Shown: in pieces, positions 24,048 through 33,439 of the stretch | How the letters are laid out: every line of letters starts with the position of its first letter | How positions within the stretch are numbered: the first letter of the stretch is position 1 | Origin: Myxococcus landrumus | GTDB lineage: Bacteria; Myxococcota; Myxococcia; Myxococcales; Myxococcaceae | DNA: 64,000 nt | Reading direction: 5' to 3' | Assembly: GCF_017301635.1 (NCBI RefSeq) | Contig: NZ_CP071091.1 | Location: 6,336,001-6,400,000 of the forward strand | Program-made: the position numbers and the translations under genes | Notes under the pieces: model-generated | Told to the model about the DNA's origin: nothing | The model's input: the letters and a program-made list of their open reading frames with translations, nothing else | The model's database searches: none

Positions 24048-26516
24048 TCACGCCTCGGGTGCGGGCTCGTCCGACGCGGCCCCGTGCTTGCGGCGCCAGC
24101 GCTCCACCAGCAGCAGCAGCGCGGGGAAGCCCAGCAGCACGATGATGAGGTTCAGCCCGAACCCCAGGTTCGCCAGGTCGCCAATCGAGTTCAGCCCCGG
24201 GTGCTTGGCCAGCACCAGTGCCACGAAGCCGATGGCGCTCGTCAGGAGGCCGCCCGTAATCGCCCGGCCCGTCTCCGCATACACGGAGATGAAGTCCGCG
24301 CCCGGCTCACCCAGCCGCTGCACCAGGTGCACACCCGCGTCCACCGTGGTGCCCACGAGCACGGGCAGCACCATGATGTTCAGGTAGTTGAACTGCAAAT
24401 CCAACAGCGCCATCAACCCGACGAGGCCCGCCACCGACAGCAGCGTGGGCACCATGCAGATGAGCGCCGTGCGCAGCCGGCCCAGCGTCAGCCACATGGC
24501 GCCCAGCACGCTCAGCACCGCCGCCGCCAGGATGCGCGGCCCCTCGCGAGACACCATGTCCAGGATGTCCGCCAGGATGAGCGCCTCGCCCGCCGCCGAC
24601 ACCTGGCTGCCGTCCGGCATCTGGAGCCCGCGCACTTCCTTGGAGAAGCGCCGGGTGCCCTCGCCGTCCGACAGGCTCACGCCGCCGCCCGCGTACACCA
24701 GCACCACGCCGCCCGTGCTCCCATCCAGGCTCTCGAACTGGTGGCGCACGCTGGTGGGCAGGTCCTCCTGCGTGAAGGGCTGCGCCTTGGACATGTTCAG
24801 CGCCCGCGTCAGCACGGCGCGCGTGTCCTCCGGCAACCGCTCCGGGTCCAGCTTGCCCAGCTTCGCGTGAATCGCCTCCAGCACCGCCTTCTTCTCCGTC
24901 TGCTGCCGGGGCACCAGGTCCTCCAGCGCGCCCACGAAGTCGATGGTGGAGTCCTTGCCGCGCGCCGTCTTGCGCGCCTCGAGCTGGCGCACCACCTCGC
25001 GCTCCATCTCTCGCGAGTCCGTCAGCACCACCACCGGCGTCTGCGAGTAGCCCAGGATGTCGTTGACCTTCTGGTCCAGCACGGCCGACGCCTGCTTGTA
25101 GTCCTCCAGCGTGCGCGAGTCGTAGTTGAACGAGATGCGGTACGACTGGGAGATGAGCGCCACCACCGCCACGCCCACGCCCACCGCGACGCCCCGGTAG
25201 GAGCGCGGCAGCCACCGCCCCAAGAGCGCCATGGGCCCGGAGCTGGACTGGTGCACCCGAGGCGACCAGCCGAACCGCGACGCCAGCCCCAGCAGCGCGG
25301 GCAGGATGAGCAGGTACGAGAAGATGCTCACCAGCATGCCCACCGCCGCGATGATGCCGAACTCGCGGAACGCCCTGAACTCCGACATGGCGAGGCTCAG
25401 GAAGGTGAGCGCCGCCACCAGCGCCGCGATGAGCGCGGAGAAGCCCGTGTGGCGGAAGGACTCATGCACGGCGGCCTCGGAGTTCATCCCCTCCGAGCGC
25501 AGCGTGCCATAGCGCCCCAACAAGTGGATGCCGTGCTCCACGCCCAGGCCGCCCAGCACCGCCGCGAGGAAGCCCGTGAGCAGGTTCACCTGCCCGTAGG
25601 CCAGCCCCACGAAGCCATACGTCCACCCCAGGCCCGCGACCACCGGCAGCATGGTGAAGCCCACCGACAGCGCGCTGCGGAAGTGGAAGGCCAGGTAGAC
25701 GAGCAGCATCACCATGGCCAGCGTGGACGCGCGCGCCAGGTCGCCGACGATGACCCGCTGCTGGTCAATCTTCTTCTTGAAGGTCCCCGTCACCGCCGTC
25801 TTGAAGCCGGGCCCGTACTTCGACAGGTCCTGCTGCGCGAGGAACTCCTCCACCTGCGTGACGACCTTCTTGGAGTAGCTCAGGTCCGCGGCGCTGCCCC
25901 GGGGCTTCGCCATCAGCACCACCATGCCCTCCGCGGGGTTCAGGTAGTACAGGTCCCCCTGCCCCGACAGGCGCTGGTTGGCGCGGCCGGTGTACTTCTG
26001 CTCGATGTCGGAGAAGTCCACCGACGGCGGCGCCGACTCATCCAGCCGCACGAAGAGCGGGTTGGCCTGCTCCTTCTCCCAGGTGATGCGCGCGTCGATG
26101 CGGCCCTGGATGGTCTTCAGGTCCTCCAGGTCGACGTAGTAGAGCGAGTGCTCGTCGAAGAAGGCGCGCGGGCGCTGGAAGTTGACGTAGCGAATCTCCG
26201 ACAACATCGCGAGCTTCGGCGCCATGTCGTCCGCGAAGCGCTTGAGCGCCTCGGGCTCCGCGCCCATGCCCACCACCACGACGTTGCCCTGTCCGCCGAA
26301 GCGCTTTCGCAGCTTCTCGATGTCCTGGACGCTGGGGAACGCCTTGGGCAACAGGCCCACGAAGTCCGCGCTGAGCGTCAGGTTCCTCGCGAAGTAAGCC
26401 CCTAGCAGCGTCAGAACCACCGCCACCACCAGCGCTTGCACCGGACGCCGGTGGCTCCGCGCGGCGAGTTGGCCCATCGCCCCCTCGAACCGCTCCGACC
26501 AACGCTTCTCACCCAT
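24048..26516 (-). CDS. MMPL/RND-superfamily exporter
   Basis: 822 residues with the RND layout: one N-terminal helix (ALVVAVVLTLLGAYF), a periplasmic domain of about 200 residues (SADFVGLLPKAFPSVQDIEKL is the usual MMPL/HpnN opening), five to six helices, a second periplasmic domain and a second helix bundle. Helix 4 has GGLGVEHGIHLLGRY and the mirrored helix 10 has VLVGTTVDAGVHLVQRLGE, the charged segments that conduct protons. These proteins export lipids, hopanoids or other hydrophobic substrates. A paralogue is divergent at 26919. The substrate is unknown; proximity to the inositol-lipid operon makes lipid export plausible. Confidence 0.9.
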   Translation of the reverse strand: MGEKRWSERFEGAMGQLAARSHRRPVQALVVAVVLTLLGAYFARNLTLSADFVGLLPKAFPSVQDIEKLRKRFGGQGNVVVVGMGAEPEALKRFADDMAPKLAMLSEIRYVNFQRPRAFFDEHSLYYVDLEDLKTIQGRIDARITWEKEQANPLFVRLDESAPPSVDFSDIEQKYTGRANQRLSGQGDLYYLNPAEGMVVLMAKPRGSAADLSYSKKVVTQVEEFLAQQDLSKYGPGFKTAVTGTFKKKIDQQRVIVGDLARASTLAMVMLLVYLAFHFRSALSVGFTMLPVVAGLGWTYGFVGLAYGQVNLLTGFLAAVLGGLGVEHGIHLLGRYGTLRSEGMNSEAAVHESFRHTGFSALIAALVAALTFLSLAMSEFRAFREFGIIAAVGMLVSIFSYLLILPALLGLASRFGWSPRVHQSSSGPMALLGRWLPRSYRGVAVGVGVAVVALISQSYRISFNYDSRTLEDYKQASAVLDQKVNDILGYSQTPVVVLTDSREMEREVVRQLEARKTARGKDSTIDFVGALEDLVPRQQTEKKAVLEAIHAKLGKLDPERLPEDTRAVLTRALNMSKAQPFTQEDLPTSVRHQFESLDGSTGGVVLVYAGGGVSLSDGEGTRRFSKEVRGLQMPDGSQVSAAGEALILADILDMVSREGPRILAAAVLSVLGAMWLTLGRLRTALICMVPTLLSVAGLVGLMALLDLQFNYLNIMVLPVLVGTTVDAGVHLVQRLGEPGADFISVYAETGRAITGGLLTSAIGFVALVLAKHPGLNSIGDLANLGFGLNLIIVLLGFPALLLLVERWRRKHGAASDEPAPEA

Positions 26517-26918
26517 CGTGTGACACCTGCTGTGTTGTTAGCGGGCCAACCAGCAGCCCACCTTGCGCACGCGCCCTTCGGCGAGTCAACGCGTTTTATG
26601 CCGTGAAACAGATAGTCAGGACCCGAATGACCTGGCGTTCCCTAACGGCCTCCCGACGGGTCCGCTCATCTGTCCGCTCGACTGCTTTCGGGGATGGGAC
26701 TCGGCCGTCGACAGGCGGCCTCCGGGCTGGAAACAGAGGGTCCGCTGGCCTCCCGGAGGACAGACAGCCAGGCGGCCTTCGACTGCACCCACCCCGCTGA
26801 GTCCCCACGTTCCTGCCCACATGGGGCCGCTCGTGCGGCACCTCGACGGAGGGGAAGCCGTGCCGTCCTCACGCCACCGGAAGGGCCGGGGGCCAGGGAC
26901 GGCCCGCAACCGCGACGG
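26517..26918. other. 402-bp divergent intergenic region between the two MMPL genes
   Basis: No gene is supported here. Open frames in this stretch have no recognisable protein features or start signals. It must carry the two outward-facing promoters. The GTTGTTAGCGGGCC segment at about 26533 lies close to the minus-strand start and the region around 26590-26640 is locally AT-richer; I could not define a -35/-10 pair. Confidence 0.4.
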
Positions 26919-29447
26919 ATGGACTCGGAGCCCGCCACCTCGACGCAGTCGGAGCGCCGCTGGATGCGGCACGTGGAGCAAGGCCTTGGCGCCCTGGCCG
27001 CGTGTGGCCATCGCCATCCGCTGCTCGCACTGGGCCTCGCGTTGGCGTTGGCCGCGGTGGGGGGAGTGCTGTCGCTCAATCTCCGCCTCAACGCCAATCT
27101 GGTGGACCTGCTTCCGCGCTCCTTCGCGAGCGTGCAGGCCCTGGGCGAGCTGGAGACCCGCTTCGGCGCGCTCGGCTGGGTGGCGGTGGTAGGCGAGGGA
27201 ACGGACGCCGCCTCGCTCCGGCGCTTCGCGGATGACATGACGCCCAAGCTGGAGAAGTTGCCCGGTGTCCGCTTCGTGGAGAAGGAGCGCACGGGCGCGT
27301 TCTTCCGCGACAAGGCGCTCTACTTCCTGTCGGAGGAGGACCTGCGGGAGGTCTACCGCCGGCTCGACGCGCGGCTCACCTGGGAGAAGCAGCAGGCCAA
27401 TCCGCTCTACGTGAGCCTGGTGGACGAGCCCCCTCCATCGCTCGACTTCTCCGACCTGGAGGCCAGGTACCTCGGCGCCGGAGGCCACAAGCTGTCGGCC
27501 TCGACGGATGACTACTACCTGGATGCGGCAGCGGGCCGGGTCGTCGTGCTCGTCAAGCCGGAGATGACGTCCGCGGACCTGTCGTACTCGCGCAAAATCG
27601 TGGACCAGGTGAACGCGCTGCTCGACGCGCAGGACCTGTCGAAGTACGGCCCGGGCTTCCAGGTGCACATCACCGGCACCTTCCAGAAGAAGCTGGACCA
27701 GCAGAAGCAGATTGTCCGCGACATCGCCGTCTCGTCGGTGGTGGCCACGGTGCTGATGCTGCTCTACCTCGTCTTCCACTTCCGAGGCGCCATGGCCGTG
27801 GGCCTGGTGCTGACGCCGGTGGGCGTGGGCCTCGCGTGGACATATGGCCTGGTGGCCGTCCTCTATGGACAGGTGAACCTGCTCACCGGCTTCCTGGGGG
27901 CCATCCTCGGCGGCCTGGGCGTGGAGCACGGCATCCACCTGGTGGGCCGCTACCTGCATCTGCGCTCGGAGGGGGAGTCCTCCGAGCAGGCCACCCGCGA
28001 GTCCTTCACCCACACAGGGGGCGCGGCGCTGGTGTCCGCGCTGGTGGCGGCGCTCACCTTCTTCGTGCTGGGCACCTCGCGCCTGCGAGCGTTCCGCGAG
28101 TTCGGCGTCATCGCGGGCATCGGCATGGTGGTGCTCATCGCCGCGTACGTGATGGTGCTGCCCGCGTTGTTGGGACTGACGGCGCGCTGGGGCTGGAAGG
28201 CCCGGCGTGCGGCGGTGACTTCGCGCGAGTCCCCCGCGGGGCGCATGCTGGTGCGGCACTCCGCCATCGTCACCGCCATCTCCGTGGTGCTGGTGGTGGG
28301 GCTGCTCACGCAGGTGCGCCGCGTGCGCTTCGACTACGACTTCGGCACGCTCGAGGACCAGGACCTGCCCTCGTTCGTGCTGGACCAGCAGGTCAACCAA
28401 ATCATCGGCTATTCCCAGACACCGGTGGTGGTGCTCACCCGCGATACACAAGAAGAACACGCGATGGCATCCGCGCTGGCCCAGCGTCAGCGCGAGCGGG
28501 GCGACAGCTCCACCATCGACTTCGTGGCCTCACTGTCGTCGCTCGTGCCCCAGGACCAGGTGCGCAAGCAGGCCGTGCTGCGGGACATCTCCCAGCTCCT
28601 CGACAAGGTGCCGCTGGAGCGGCTGAATCCACGGCAGCGCGAGCAACTGACGGAGCTGCGCAAGCAGACCCACGCCCGGCCCTTCACGATGGAGGACCTG
28701 CCCACCAGCGTGCGCCAGCAGTTCATGGGGCGGCAGGGGACACCGGGCAGCTTCGTGCTCGTGTACCCGGCGGTGAATCAATCGGATGGCCAGGCCGTGC
28801 GGGCGCTGGCGCGCGAGGTGCGTGGCGTCACGCCTCCAGGCGGAGGACAGGTGTCCGCGGCGGGCGAGGCCATGGTGATGGCGGACATCCTCGACCTCGT
28901 CACCCACGAAGCGCCGCTCATCCTCGGGGGCACGACGCTGGTGGTGCTCCTGGCCATGTGGATGACGTTGGGCGGACTGCGCATGGCGGTGCTGTGCCTG
29001 GCGCCGACGGTGGTGTCGCTGTTGTCGCTCATCGGGCTGATGCCGCTGATTGGGATGGAGTTCAACTACCTCAACATCCTCATCATCCCCGTGCTCATCG
29101 GGACGACGGTGGACGCGGGCGTGCATCTGCTGACGCGGCTGGTGTCGCCGGGCAGCGACTTCGTGGCGGTGTACTCGGAGACGGGGCGCGCGATTGCCGG
29201 GGGACTGCTGACGAGCGCGATGGGCTTTGGCGCCCTCTTCCTCGCCAGACACCCCGGCCTCAACTCCGTGGGAGTGCTCGCCACGCTGGGCTTCGCCACC
29301 AACCTGCTCGTCATGCTGGTGGCCTTCCCCGCGCTGCTGCTGGTGCTGACGGACCGGCGCAGGAAGCGACAACGCGAGCGCATGGATTCGGAAGTGAAGG
29401 AGCGGACGGCGGCGGGACCCTCGGAGCCCGAGCTGCCCTCTCTGTGA
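26919..29447 (+). CDS. MMPL/RND-superfamily exporter (paralogue of 24048-26516)
   Basis: 842 residues from the ATG at 26919 (MDSEPATSTQSERRW); the longer open frame upstream does not look coding. The sequence follows its divergent neighbour almost block by block: LNANLVDLLPRSFASVQALGELE, DLSKYGPGFQVHITGTFQKK, GVEHGIHLVGRYLHL and VLIGTTVDAGVHLLTRL. The two are therefore paralogues from an inverted duplication. The RND core is complete. It is followed after 36 bp by a lipoprotein gene that may share the transcript. A heteromer of the two proteins is possible but not shown. Confidence 0.9.
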   Translation: MDSEPATSTQSERRWMRHVEQGLGALAACGHRHPLLALGLALALAAVGGVLSLNLRLNANLVDLLPRSFASVQALGELETRFGALGWVAVVGEGTDAASLRRFADDMTPKLEKLPGVRFVEKERTGAFFRDKALYFLSEEDLREVYRRLDARLTWEKQQANPLYVSLVDEPPPSLDFSDLEARYLGAGGHKLSASTDDYYLDAAAGRVVVLVKPEMTSADLSYSRKIVDQVNALLDAQDLSKYGPGFQVHITGTFQKKLDQQKQIVRDIAVSSVVATVLMLLYLVFHFRGAMAVGLVLTPVGVGLAWTYGLVAVLYGQVNLLTGFLGAILGGLGVEHGIHLVGRYLHLRSEGESSEQATRESFTHTGGAALVSALVAALTFFVLGTSRLRAFREFGVIAGIGMVVLIAAYVMVLPALLGLTARWGWKARRAAVTSRESPAGRMLVRHSAIVTAISVVLVVGLLTQVRRVRFDYDFGTLEDQDLPSFVLDQQVNQIIGYSQTPVVVLTRDTQEEHAMASALAQRQRERGDSSTIDFVASLSSLVPQDQVRKQAVLRDISQLLDKVPLERLNPRQREQLTELRKQTHARPFTMEDLPTSVRQQFMGRQGTPGSFVLVYPAVNQSDGQAVRALAREVRGVTPPGGGQVSAAGEAMVMADILDLVTHEAPLILGGTTLVVLLAMWMTLGGLRMAVLCLAPTVVSLLSLIGLMPLIGMEFNYLNILIIPVLIGTTVDAGVHLLTRLVSPGSDFVAVYSETGRAIAGGLLTSAMGFGALFLARHPGLNSVGVLATLGFATNLLVMLVAFPALLLVLTDRRRKRQRERMDSEVKERTAAGPSEPELPSL

Positions 29448-29482
29448 GCCGCAGTAACGCACACCCAAGGAAGGAGGAAGCA

Positions 29483-29938
29483 ATGGCGAAGCACATGAAG
29501 CGATGGTTGTGGGCGAGTGCCATGGCGGGAACCCTGGCACTGGGCACGGCGTGCAGCTCCACGGAGTCCAAGGTCCTCGTGGCCCAGGCGGACACGACGA
29601 CGACCCAACCGGGGACGGGTGGCACGGGGACATCCACGGGCCAGACGCCGGACACCTCGGTCCAAACACCGGGCACGGTGCCCGCGACGCCCTCGGAGAA
29701 TCCGGGCAGCAACCCCGCCGCGGGGGAGCCCGCCATGCCGGGCGACACCACGAGCTCCGCGCCGGGGATGCCACCCTCGCTCTCCGGTGACGCGGGCATC
29801 GGCGGGGCGGGCGTCGGCATGAGCGACGCGGGCGTGGGCGGCTCGGGCGTCGCGCCAGTTCCGGCCATCCCCGATGACACGTCCGGCACGTTCCAGCCGC
29901 CCTCGGGTGGCTCGGTGCTGGACGCGGGCTCGTACTGA
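29483..29938 (+). CDS. Low-complexity lipoprotein
   Basis: 151 residues with a strong AAGGAGG Shine-Dalgarno sequence five bases ahead of the ATG at 29483. The signal peptide ends in a lipobox (LALGTACSS). The remainder is a Thr/Gly/Pro/Ser-rich, mostly disordered chain (QPGTGGTGTSTGQTPDTSV and similar), without Cys. It probably lies on the membrane as a flexible tail. The second lipoprotein at 32127 has the same design. It may be cotranscribed with the MMPL gene upstream. Confidence 0.72.
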   Translation: MAKHMKRWLWASAMAGTLALGTACSSTESKVLVAQADTTTTQPGTGGTGTSTGQTPDTSVQTPGTVPATPSENPGSNPAAGEPAMPGDTTSSAPGMPPSLSGDAGIGGAGVGMSDAGVGGSGVAPVPAIPDDTSGTFQPPSGGSVLDAGSY

Positions 29939-30050
29939 TTCGAGGGGCGGGGGCGTGGCCTCACTCGCGCCCTCGCCCCGCCTCACCTGAAGAAGCCAGG
30001 GCATCGCGTCACTGGACAGGGACGCGCGCGCCTGCTTTGTCGAGCGAGCG

Positions 30051-30764
30051 ATGCAGACCCAGACGCCCCGCATCCTCTCGCTCCACATCGGCCAGCCGCG
30101 CGAGCTGGGCACGCCCGGTGCCGCCGACCCGCTGGAGCGCCCCTGGACCAGCGGCATCTTCAAGGAGCCCGTGCAGGGCCCCGTGTGGCTGTCGCGAACG
30201 GGACTCGTGGGGGATGGGCAAGCGGACCTGCGCGTGCATGGCGGACCGGAGAAGGCGGTCTTCGCCTATGCCTCGGAGCACCATGCGTTCTGGCGGGAGC
30301 GACTGGGACGCGAGGACCTGGGCCCGGGAGCGTTCGGTGAGAACTGGGTGCTCTCCGTCGGCGCGGAGGACAGCGTCTGCATTGGAGACGTGCTGAAGGT
30401 GGGGAGCGCGCGCGTGCAGGTGTCCCAGCCACGTCAGCCCTGCTGGAAGCCCGCGCGGCGATGGGGACACAAGGAGCTGTCGCTGCTCATCCAGCAGACC
30501 GGCCGCACCGGCTGGTACTACCGCGTGCTGGAGGAAGGCGAGGTCCGCGCGGGCGACACGCTGGAGCTCGTCGAGCGTCCCTTCCCCCGCTTCACCATCG
30601 CGTTCGCCAACCAGGCCATGCACGGGCAGCGGCCCGAGGACGCGGCCGCCCTCGTCGAGTGTCCCCTGCTGACACCTCGCTGGAGGGAGTCGCTCCAGCG
30701 TCGAGTCCTGGGCACGCCGGGTGATGACCGGCCCCGACTGGTCGGCCCCAATCAGGACGGCTGA
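30051..30764 (+). CDS. MOSC-domain protein (YiiM-like)
   Basis: 237 residues. The MOSC features are clear: LRVHGGPEKAVFAYASEHH, the GPGAFGENWVL block, GDVLKVGSARVQVSQPRQPCWK with the conserved Cys, and a C-terminal 'GWYYRVLEEGEVRAGDTLELVERP'-type strand pair. MOSC proteins bind the molybdenum cofactor; the E. coli relative YiiM reduces N-hydroxylated bases and amidoximes. It therefore probably detoxifies N-hydroxylated compounds. It converges with the dehydrogenase at 30767 (2-bp gap). Confidence 0.9.
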   Translation: MQTQTPRILSLHIGQPRELGTPGAADPLERPWTSGIFKEPVQGPVWLSRTGLVGDGQADLRVHGGPEKAVFAYASEHHAFWRERLGREDLGPGAFGENWVLSVGAEDSVCIGDVLKVGSARVQVSQPRQPCWKPARRWGHKELSLLIQQTGRTGWYYRVLEEGEVRAGDTLELVERPFPRFTIAFANQAMHGQRPEDAAALVECPLLTPRWRESLQRRVLGTPGDDRPRLVGPNQDG

Positions 30765-30766
30765 GC

Positions 30767-31804
30767 TCAGGTGAACCGGCGCTCGAAGAGCCGGCGCAGC
30801 CCAGGGTCCGTACGCAGCAGCCCCAGGGTGAGGTCCGCGTGCCCGGGGACGTAGCCATTGCCCATCACCAGCGTGACATCACGGCTCACGCCGTCCGCGC
30901 CGAGTGAGGCCGCGGTGAAGCTGGTGGCCATGGAGAAGAAGATGGCCATGCCCCCATCGCGGACACACAGGATGGTCGCCATCTCCGTGTCCGGGACGGA
31001 CACGCAATTGACCACGAGGTCACAGAGCGCGCCGTTCGTCGCGCGGCGGACATGCTCCTGCACCTCCATCGCCCGGGTGGCATCCAGCGCCAGGGCCACG
31101 TCACAGAGCTGGGACTCGCGCAGCTCCGCGAGCGCGGCCTCGTTGATGTCGATGACGACCAGCCGCCCTGAAGCGCCCACGCTCCGCCGCGCCTGCGCCA
31201 GACACAGCGCCCCTCCCTTCCCCGCGCCCAGCACCGCGACCGTCATTCCCGGACGGAGGTGACGCTCGACGAGCGCCGGTGCACCACAGACGTCCAGCGC
31301 GGCCAGGGCGAGGGTGTCCGCCAGGTCCTCGGGAAGCTTCGCGTAGCTGCCCGTGGCGAAGAGGATGGCGTGGCCTCGCACATCCACCCGGTGGGCCTCT
31401 CGTCGAACGGCCAGAATCTCCTCGATGACCAACGGCGTCAGCGTGAGGCTCACGAGCGACGCAATCCTGTCACCGGCCATGAGCTGACCTCTCGAGGGAT
31501 GCTGGGGCCCCACCTCCCGCACCCGGCCGATGAAGATTCCTCCCGAGCCCGTCCTCGGGTTGTGCATCTTCCCGCACTCGTTGACGATGTGTTTCACGCG
31601 CTCGGCGATGCGCGTGTCGTCGCCACCGGCCTCGCGAGCGATTTGCTCGAAGGAAGCCGCGTCGATGTTGAGACTCTCGACGTCGACGAGAAGCTCCGAC
31701 GCCCGGCAGGGCAGCGACGGGTCGAGGCGGCCAGCTCTCTGGGGAAAGAGCCCTGTCGTACCGACGACACGTGACAACCCATAGACATCGGCCACTGAAT
31801 CCAT
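30767..31804 (-). CDS. kdd: L-erythro-3,5-diaminohexanoate dehydrogenase
   Basis: 345 residues. The call rests on the family-like N-terminal half (HIVNECGKMHNPRTGSGGIF, GRVREVGP) and on the Rossmann segment MTVAVLGAGKGGALCLAQAR with an acidic residue at the end of strand 2 (VVIDINEAALAEL), which indicates NAD. The enzyme deaminates 3,5-diaminohexanoate in the aminomutase route of lysine breakdown (EC 1.4.1.11). The ATG at 31804 has an AGGAGGG six bases ahead. No kamA, kamD/E, kce or kal gene is near it, so either the pathway is split across the genome or this member uses another amino acid. Confidence 0.75.
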   Translation of the reverse strand: MDSVADVYGLSRVVGTTGLFPQRAGRLDPSLPCRASELLVDVESLNIDAASFEQIAREAGGDDTRIAERVKHIVNECGKMHNPRTGSGGIFIGRVREVGPQHPSRGQLMAGDRIASLVSLTLTPLVIEEILAVRREAHRVDVRGHAILFATGSYAKLPEDLADTLALAALDVCGAPALVERHLRPGMTVAVLGAGKGGALCLAQARRSVGASGRLVVIDINEAALAELRESQLCDVALALDATRAMEVQEHVRRATNGALCDLVVNCVSVPDTEMATILCVRDGGMAIFFSMATSFTAASLGADGVSRDVTLVMGNGYVPGHADLTLGLLRTDPGLRRLFERRFT

Positions 31805-32126
31805 CTCAAACCCTCCTCGTCAACCGCGGCTCCCGAGAGGGTTCGCGACGTTTCGAGCGAGGGGTATTTGCAACGAATCGAAGAGTCACGCCACGGCCGG
31901 GAGTGCAATACCAGGCGCGCATGTGTCGGGTGCGGGCTGAAGACACCACTGAAAGACAATCACGCGCCCGCAAGAGGACCCGCATCGGATATCCACCGTC
32001 ACCCCAAGCAGCAGCCAGCCAGGGAAGCGCCCCCTGCAGGCCCCCTCTCCGCTGCGCACGTTCTGGCCAACAACCACTCGCCGCGCCACTCGCGGCCATC
32101 CACCCCTTCCCATGGAGAGACTCACC
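31805..32126. other. 322-bp divergent intergenic region
   Basis: No gene is supported. It separates the dehydrogenase start (minus) from the lipoprotein start (plus) and must hold both promoters. I saw no repeat or named regulatory motif; the lipoprotein's GGAGAG Shine-Dalgarno sequence is at 32114-32119. Confidence 0.4.
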
Positions 32127-32564
32127 ATGAAGACCTTCTCGAGAGCCAGGTATGTGCTGGGTGCGCTCGTCGCCGGGGCACTCACGTTGGGTGTTGCCTG
32201 CAAGTCTGACTCGGGCGCGAAGCGCGAGGACATGCCACCACCCGCGGACCACACGGGCACGTCGACGGAGTCCGGCACGAGCACGCCCCCCACGAGCCCT
32301 CCCCCGGATTCGGACACCGGAGGCAGCGGCATCCCCACCACCCATCCGCCGGAGGACCCCATCGTGAGTCCTCCCACGGAGCCAGACTCGACGATGCCAC
32401 CGGGCACGGGCGGCTCGGGCACCAGGGACCCGGCGACGGACCCGAACGTGGAGCCTCTCCCGCGCGATGACGACGCCCTGCCGATGCCCGACTCGAGCAA
32501 TCGCGAGGACCCCTACGCGCCCGACTCCAACAAGTCCCGCGAGCGGCCCGACGGCCATCCCTAG
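32127..32564 (+). CDS. Low-complexity lipoprotein
   Basis: 145 residues from the ATG at 32127 with GGAGAG seven bases ahead. The signal peptide ends in LTLGVACKSDS, a lipobox. The mature chain is Pro/Thr/Ser/Asp-rich without Cys (ESGTSTPPTSPPPDSD and similar) and is likely to be disordered. Its build matches the lipoprotein at 29483, so the two are probably related. No function can be assigned. Confidence 0.7.
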   Translation: MKTFSRARYVLGALVAGALTLGVACKSDSGAKREDMPPPADHTGTSTESGTSTPPTSPPPDSDTGGSGIPTTHPPEDPIVSPPTEPDSTMPPGTGGSGTRDPATDPNVEPLPRDDDALPMPDSSNREDPYAPDSNKSRERPDGHP

Positions 32565-32590
32565 GTAAGGGGTCACCCCGAGCCGGGGCG

Positions 32591-32615
32591 GCCCTCGAGA
32601 CGAAGCTCCGAGGGC
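32591..32615 (+). terminator. Possible intrinsic terminator after the lipoprotein gene
   Basis: A 7-bp stem (GCCCTCG / CGAGGGC) with an 11-base loop lies 27 bases past the stop at 32564. There is no U-tract, so the call is tentative. Confidence 0.35.
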
Positions 32616-32720
32616 GGCCCCACGTGAGACCTCCCCTCGTCACCAGCCCCCCGCTTGCCTGGGGGGCCCGGCCTTGGCAGCGTCCCGTGTTCCAGCTTTT
32701 TCACACAGGAGCGCCACGCC

Positions 32721-33197
32721 ATGCGCCGTCTTCTCACGGTCCTCGCTGTCCTGCAGCTCACTGCCTGCGCCACGACGCACACCAACGACCCTCGCAATCC
32801 TCCGGGGCCCGCGCCCCGCCCGGTTCCTCCGGATGCCAGCGAGGCGCGCCGGCTGGGCGCCGAGGCGGACAGGCTGCTCGAGGACGGCCGCTACGAGGAC
32901 GCGCTGTTCCTCTACCGCAAGGCCTACATCGACGGCTTCCGTCACCCGGATGGCCTCTATTACGCCGGCGTCATCGCCGCGCGCGGCGGCAGCATCGACG
33001 AGTCCCTCATCTGGCTGGGACGTGCCGCCGACGAGGGCTTCTCCGCGCTCCAGACGATGAACCTCGAGCCCTCGCTCGACGCCGTGCGCCAACACGAGAG
33101 CTGGGCGCGCATCGCGGAGAAGGTCACCGCCAACGCCAACAAGAACACCCACAACAAGGACACCCGCTCGGACACCGCCACGGCGCCCGCATCCTGA
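32721..33197 (+). CDS. Lipoprotein with a short TPR-like helical repeat
   Basis: 158 residues from the ATG at 32721. The lipobox is VLQLTACATT. After a Pro-rich linker comes a helical region: EADRLLEDGRYEDALFLYRKAYIDG then PDGLYYAGVIAARGGSIDESLIWLGRAADEGF, which reads as one TPR or Sel1-like pair plus a capping helix. Such repeats bind other proteins. The C-terminus is rich in Asn/Lys/Thr and disordered. Partner unknown. Confidence 0.72.
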   Translation: MRRLLTVLAVLQLTACATTHTNDPRNPPGPAPRPVPPDASEARRLGAEADRLLEDGRYEDALFLYRKAYIDGFRHPDGLYYAGVIAARGGSIDESLIWLGRAADEGFSALQTMNLEPSLDAVRQHESWARIAEKVTANANKNTHNKDTRSDTATAPAS

Positions 33198-33439
33198 GAG
33201 GCCATTCACCAGCCGCGTCCCAATGACTCACGGGGGGTGGGGCGTGAAAGCCCCTCCCTCGAGCAGCCATCCGGACGAGCACCTGCCCACCCGCTCAAGC
33301 CTCCGCGCCACATGGCGCACGGGCCCGCAGGTACGCGGGGTCAGTGGCACTTTCAGGGTGAACCGCGCTTTCCTGACCATGGCGTGGAGACCTCCTCATC
33401 CGAGGGCGAAGCGGGGGGTCCTGAACCGTGAGAGGCGAG

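Noticed and set aside
26616-28460. Minus-strand open frame of about 600 codons opposite the second MMPL exporter
   Set aside because: It is an antisense shadow; the plus-strand reading has full RND conservation.
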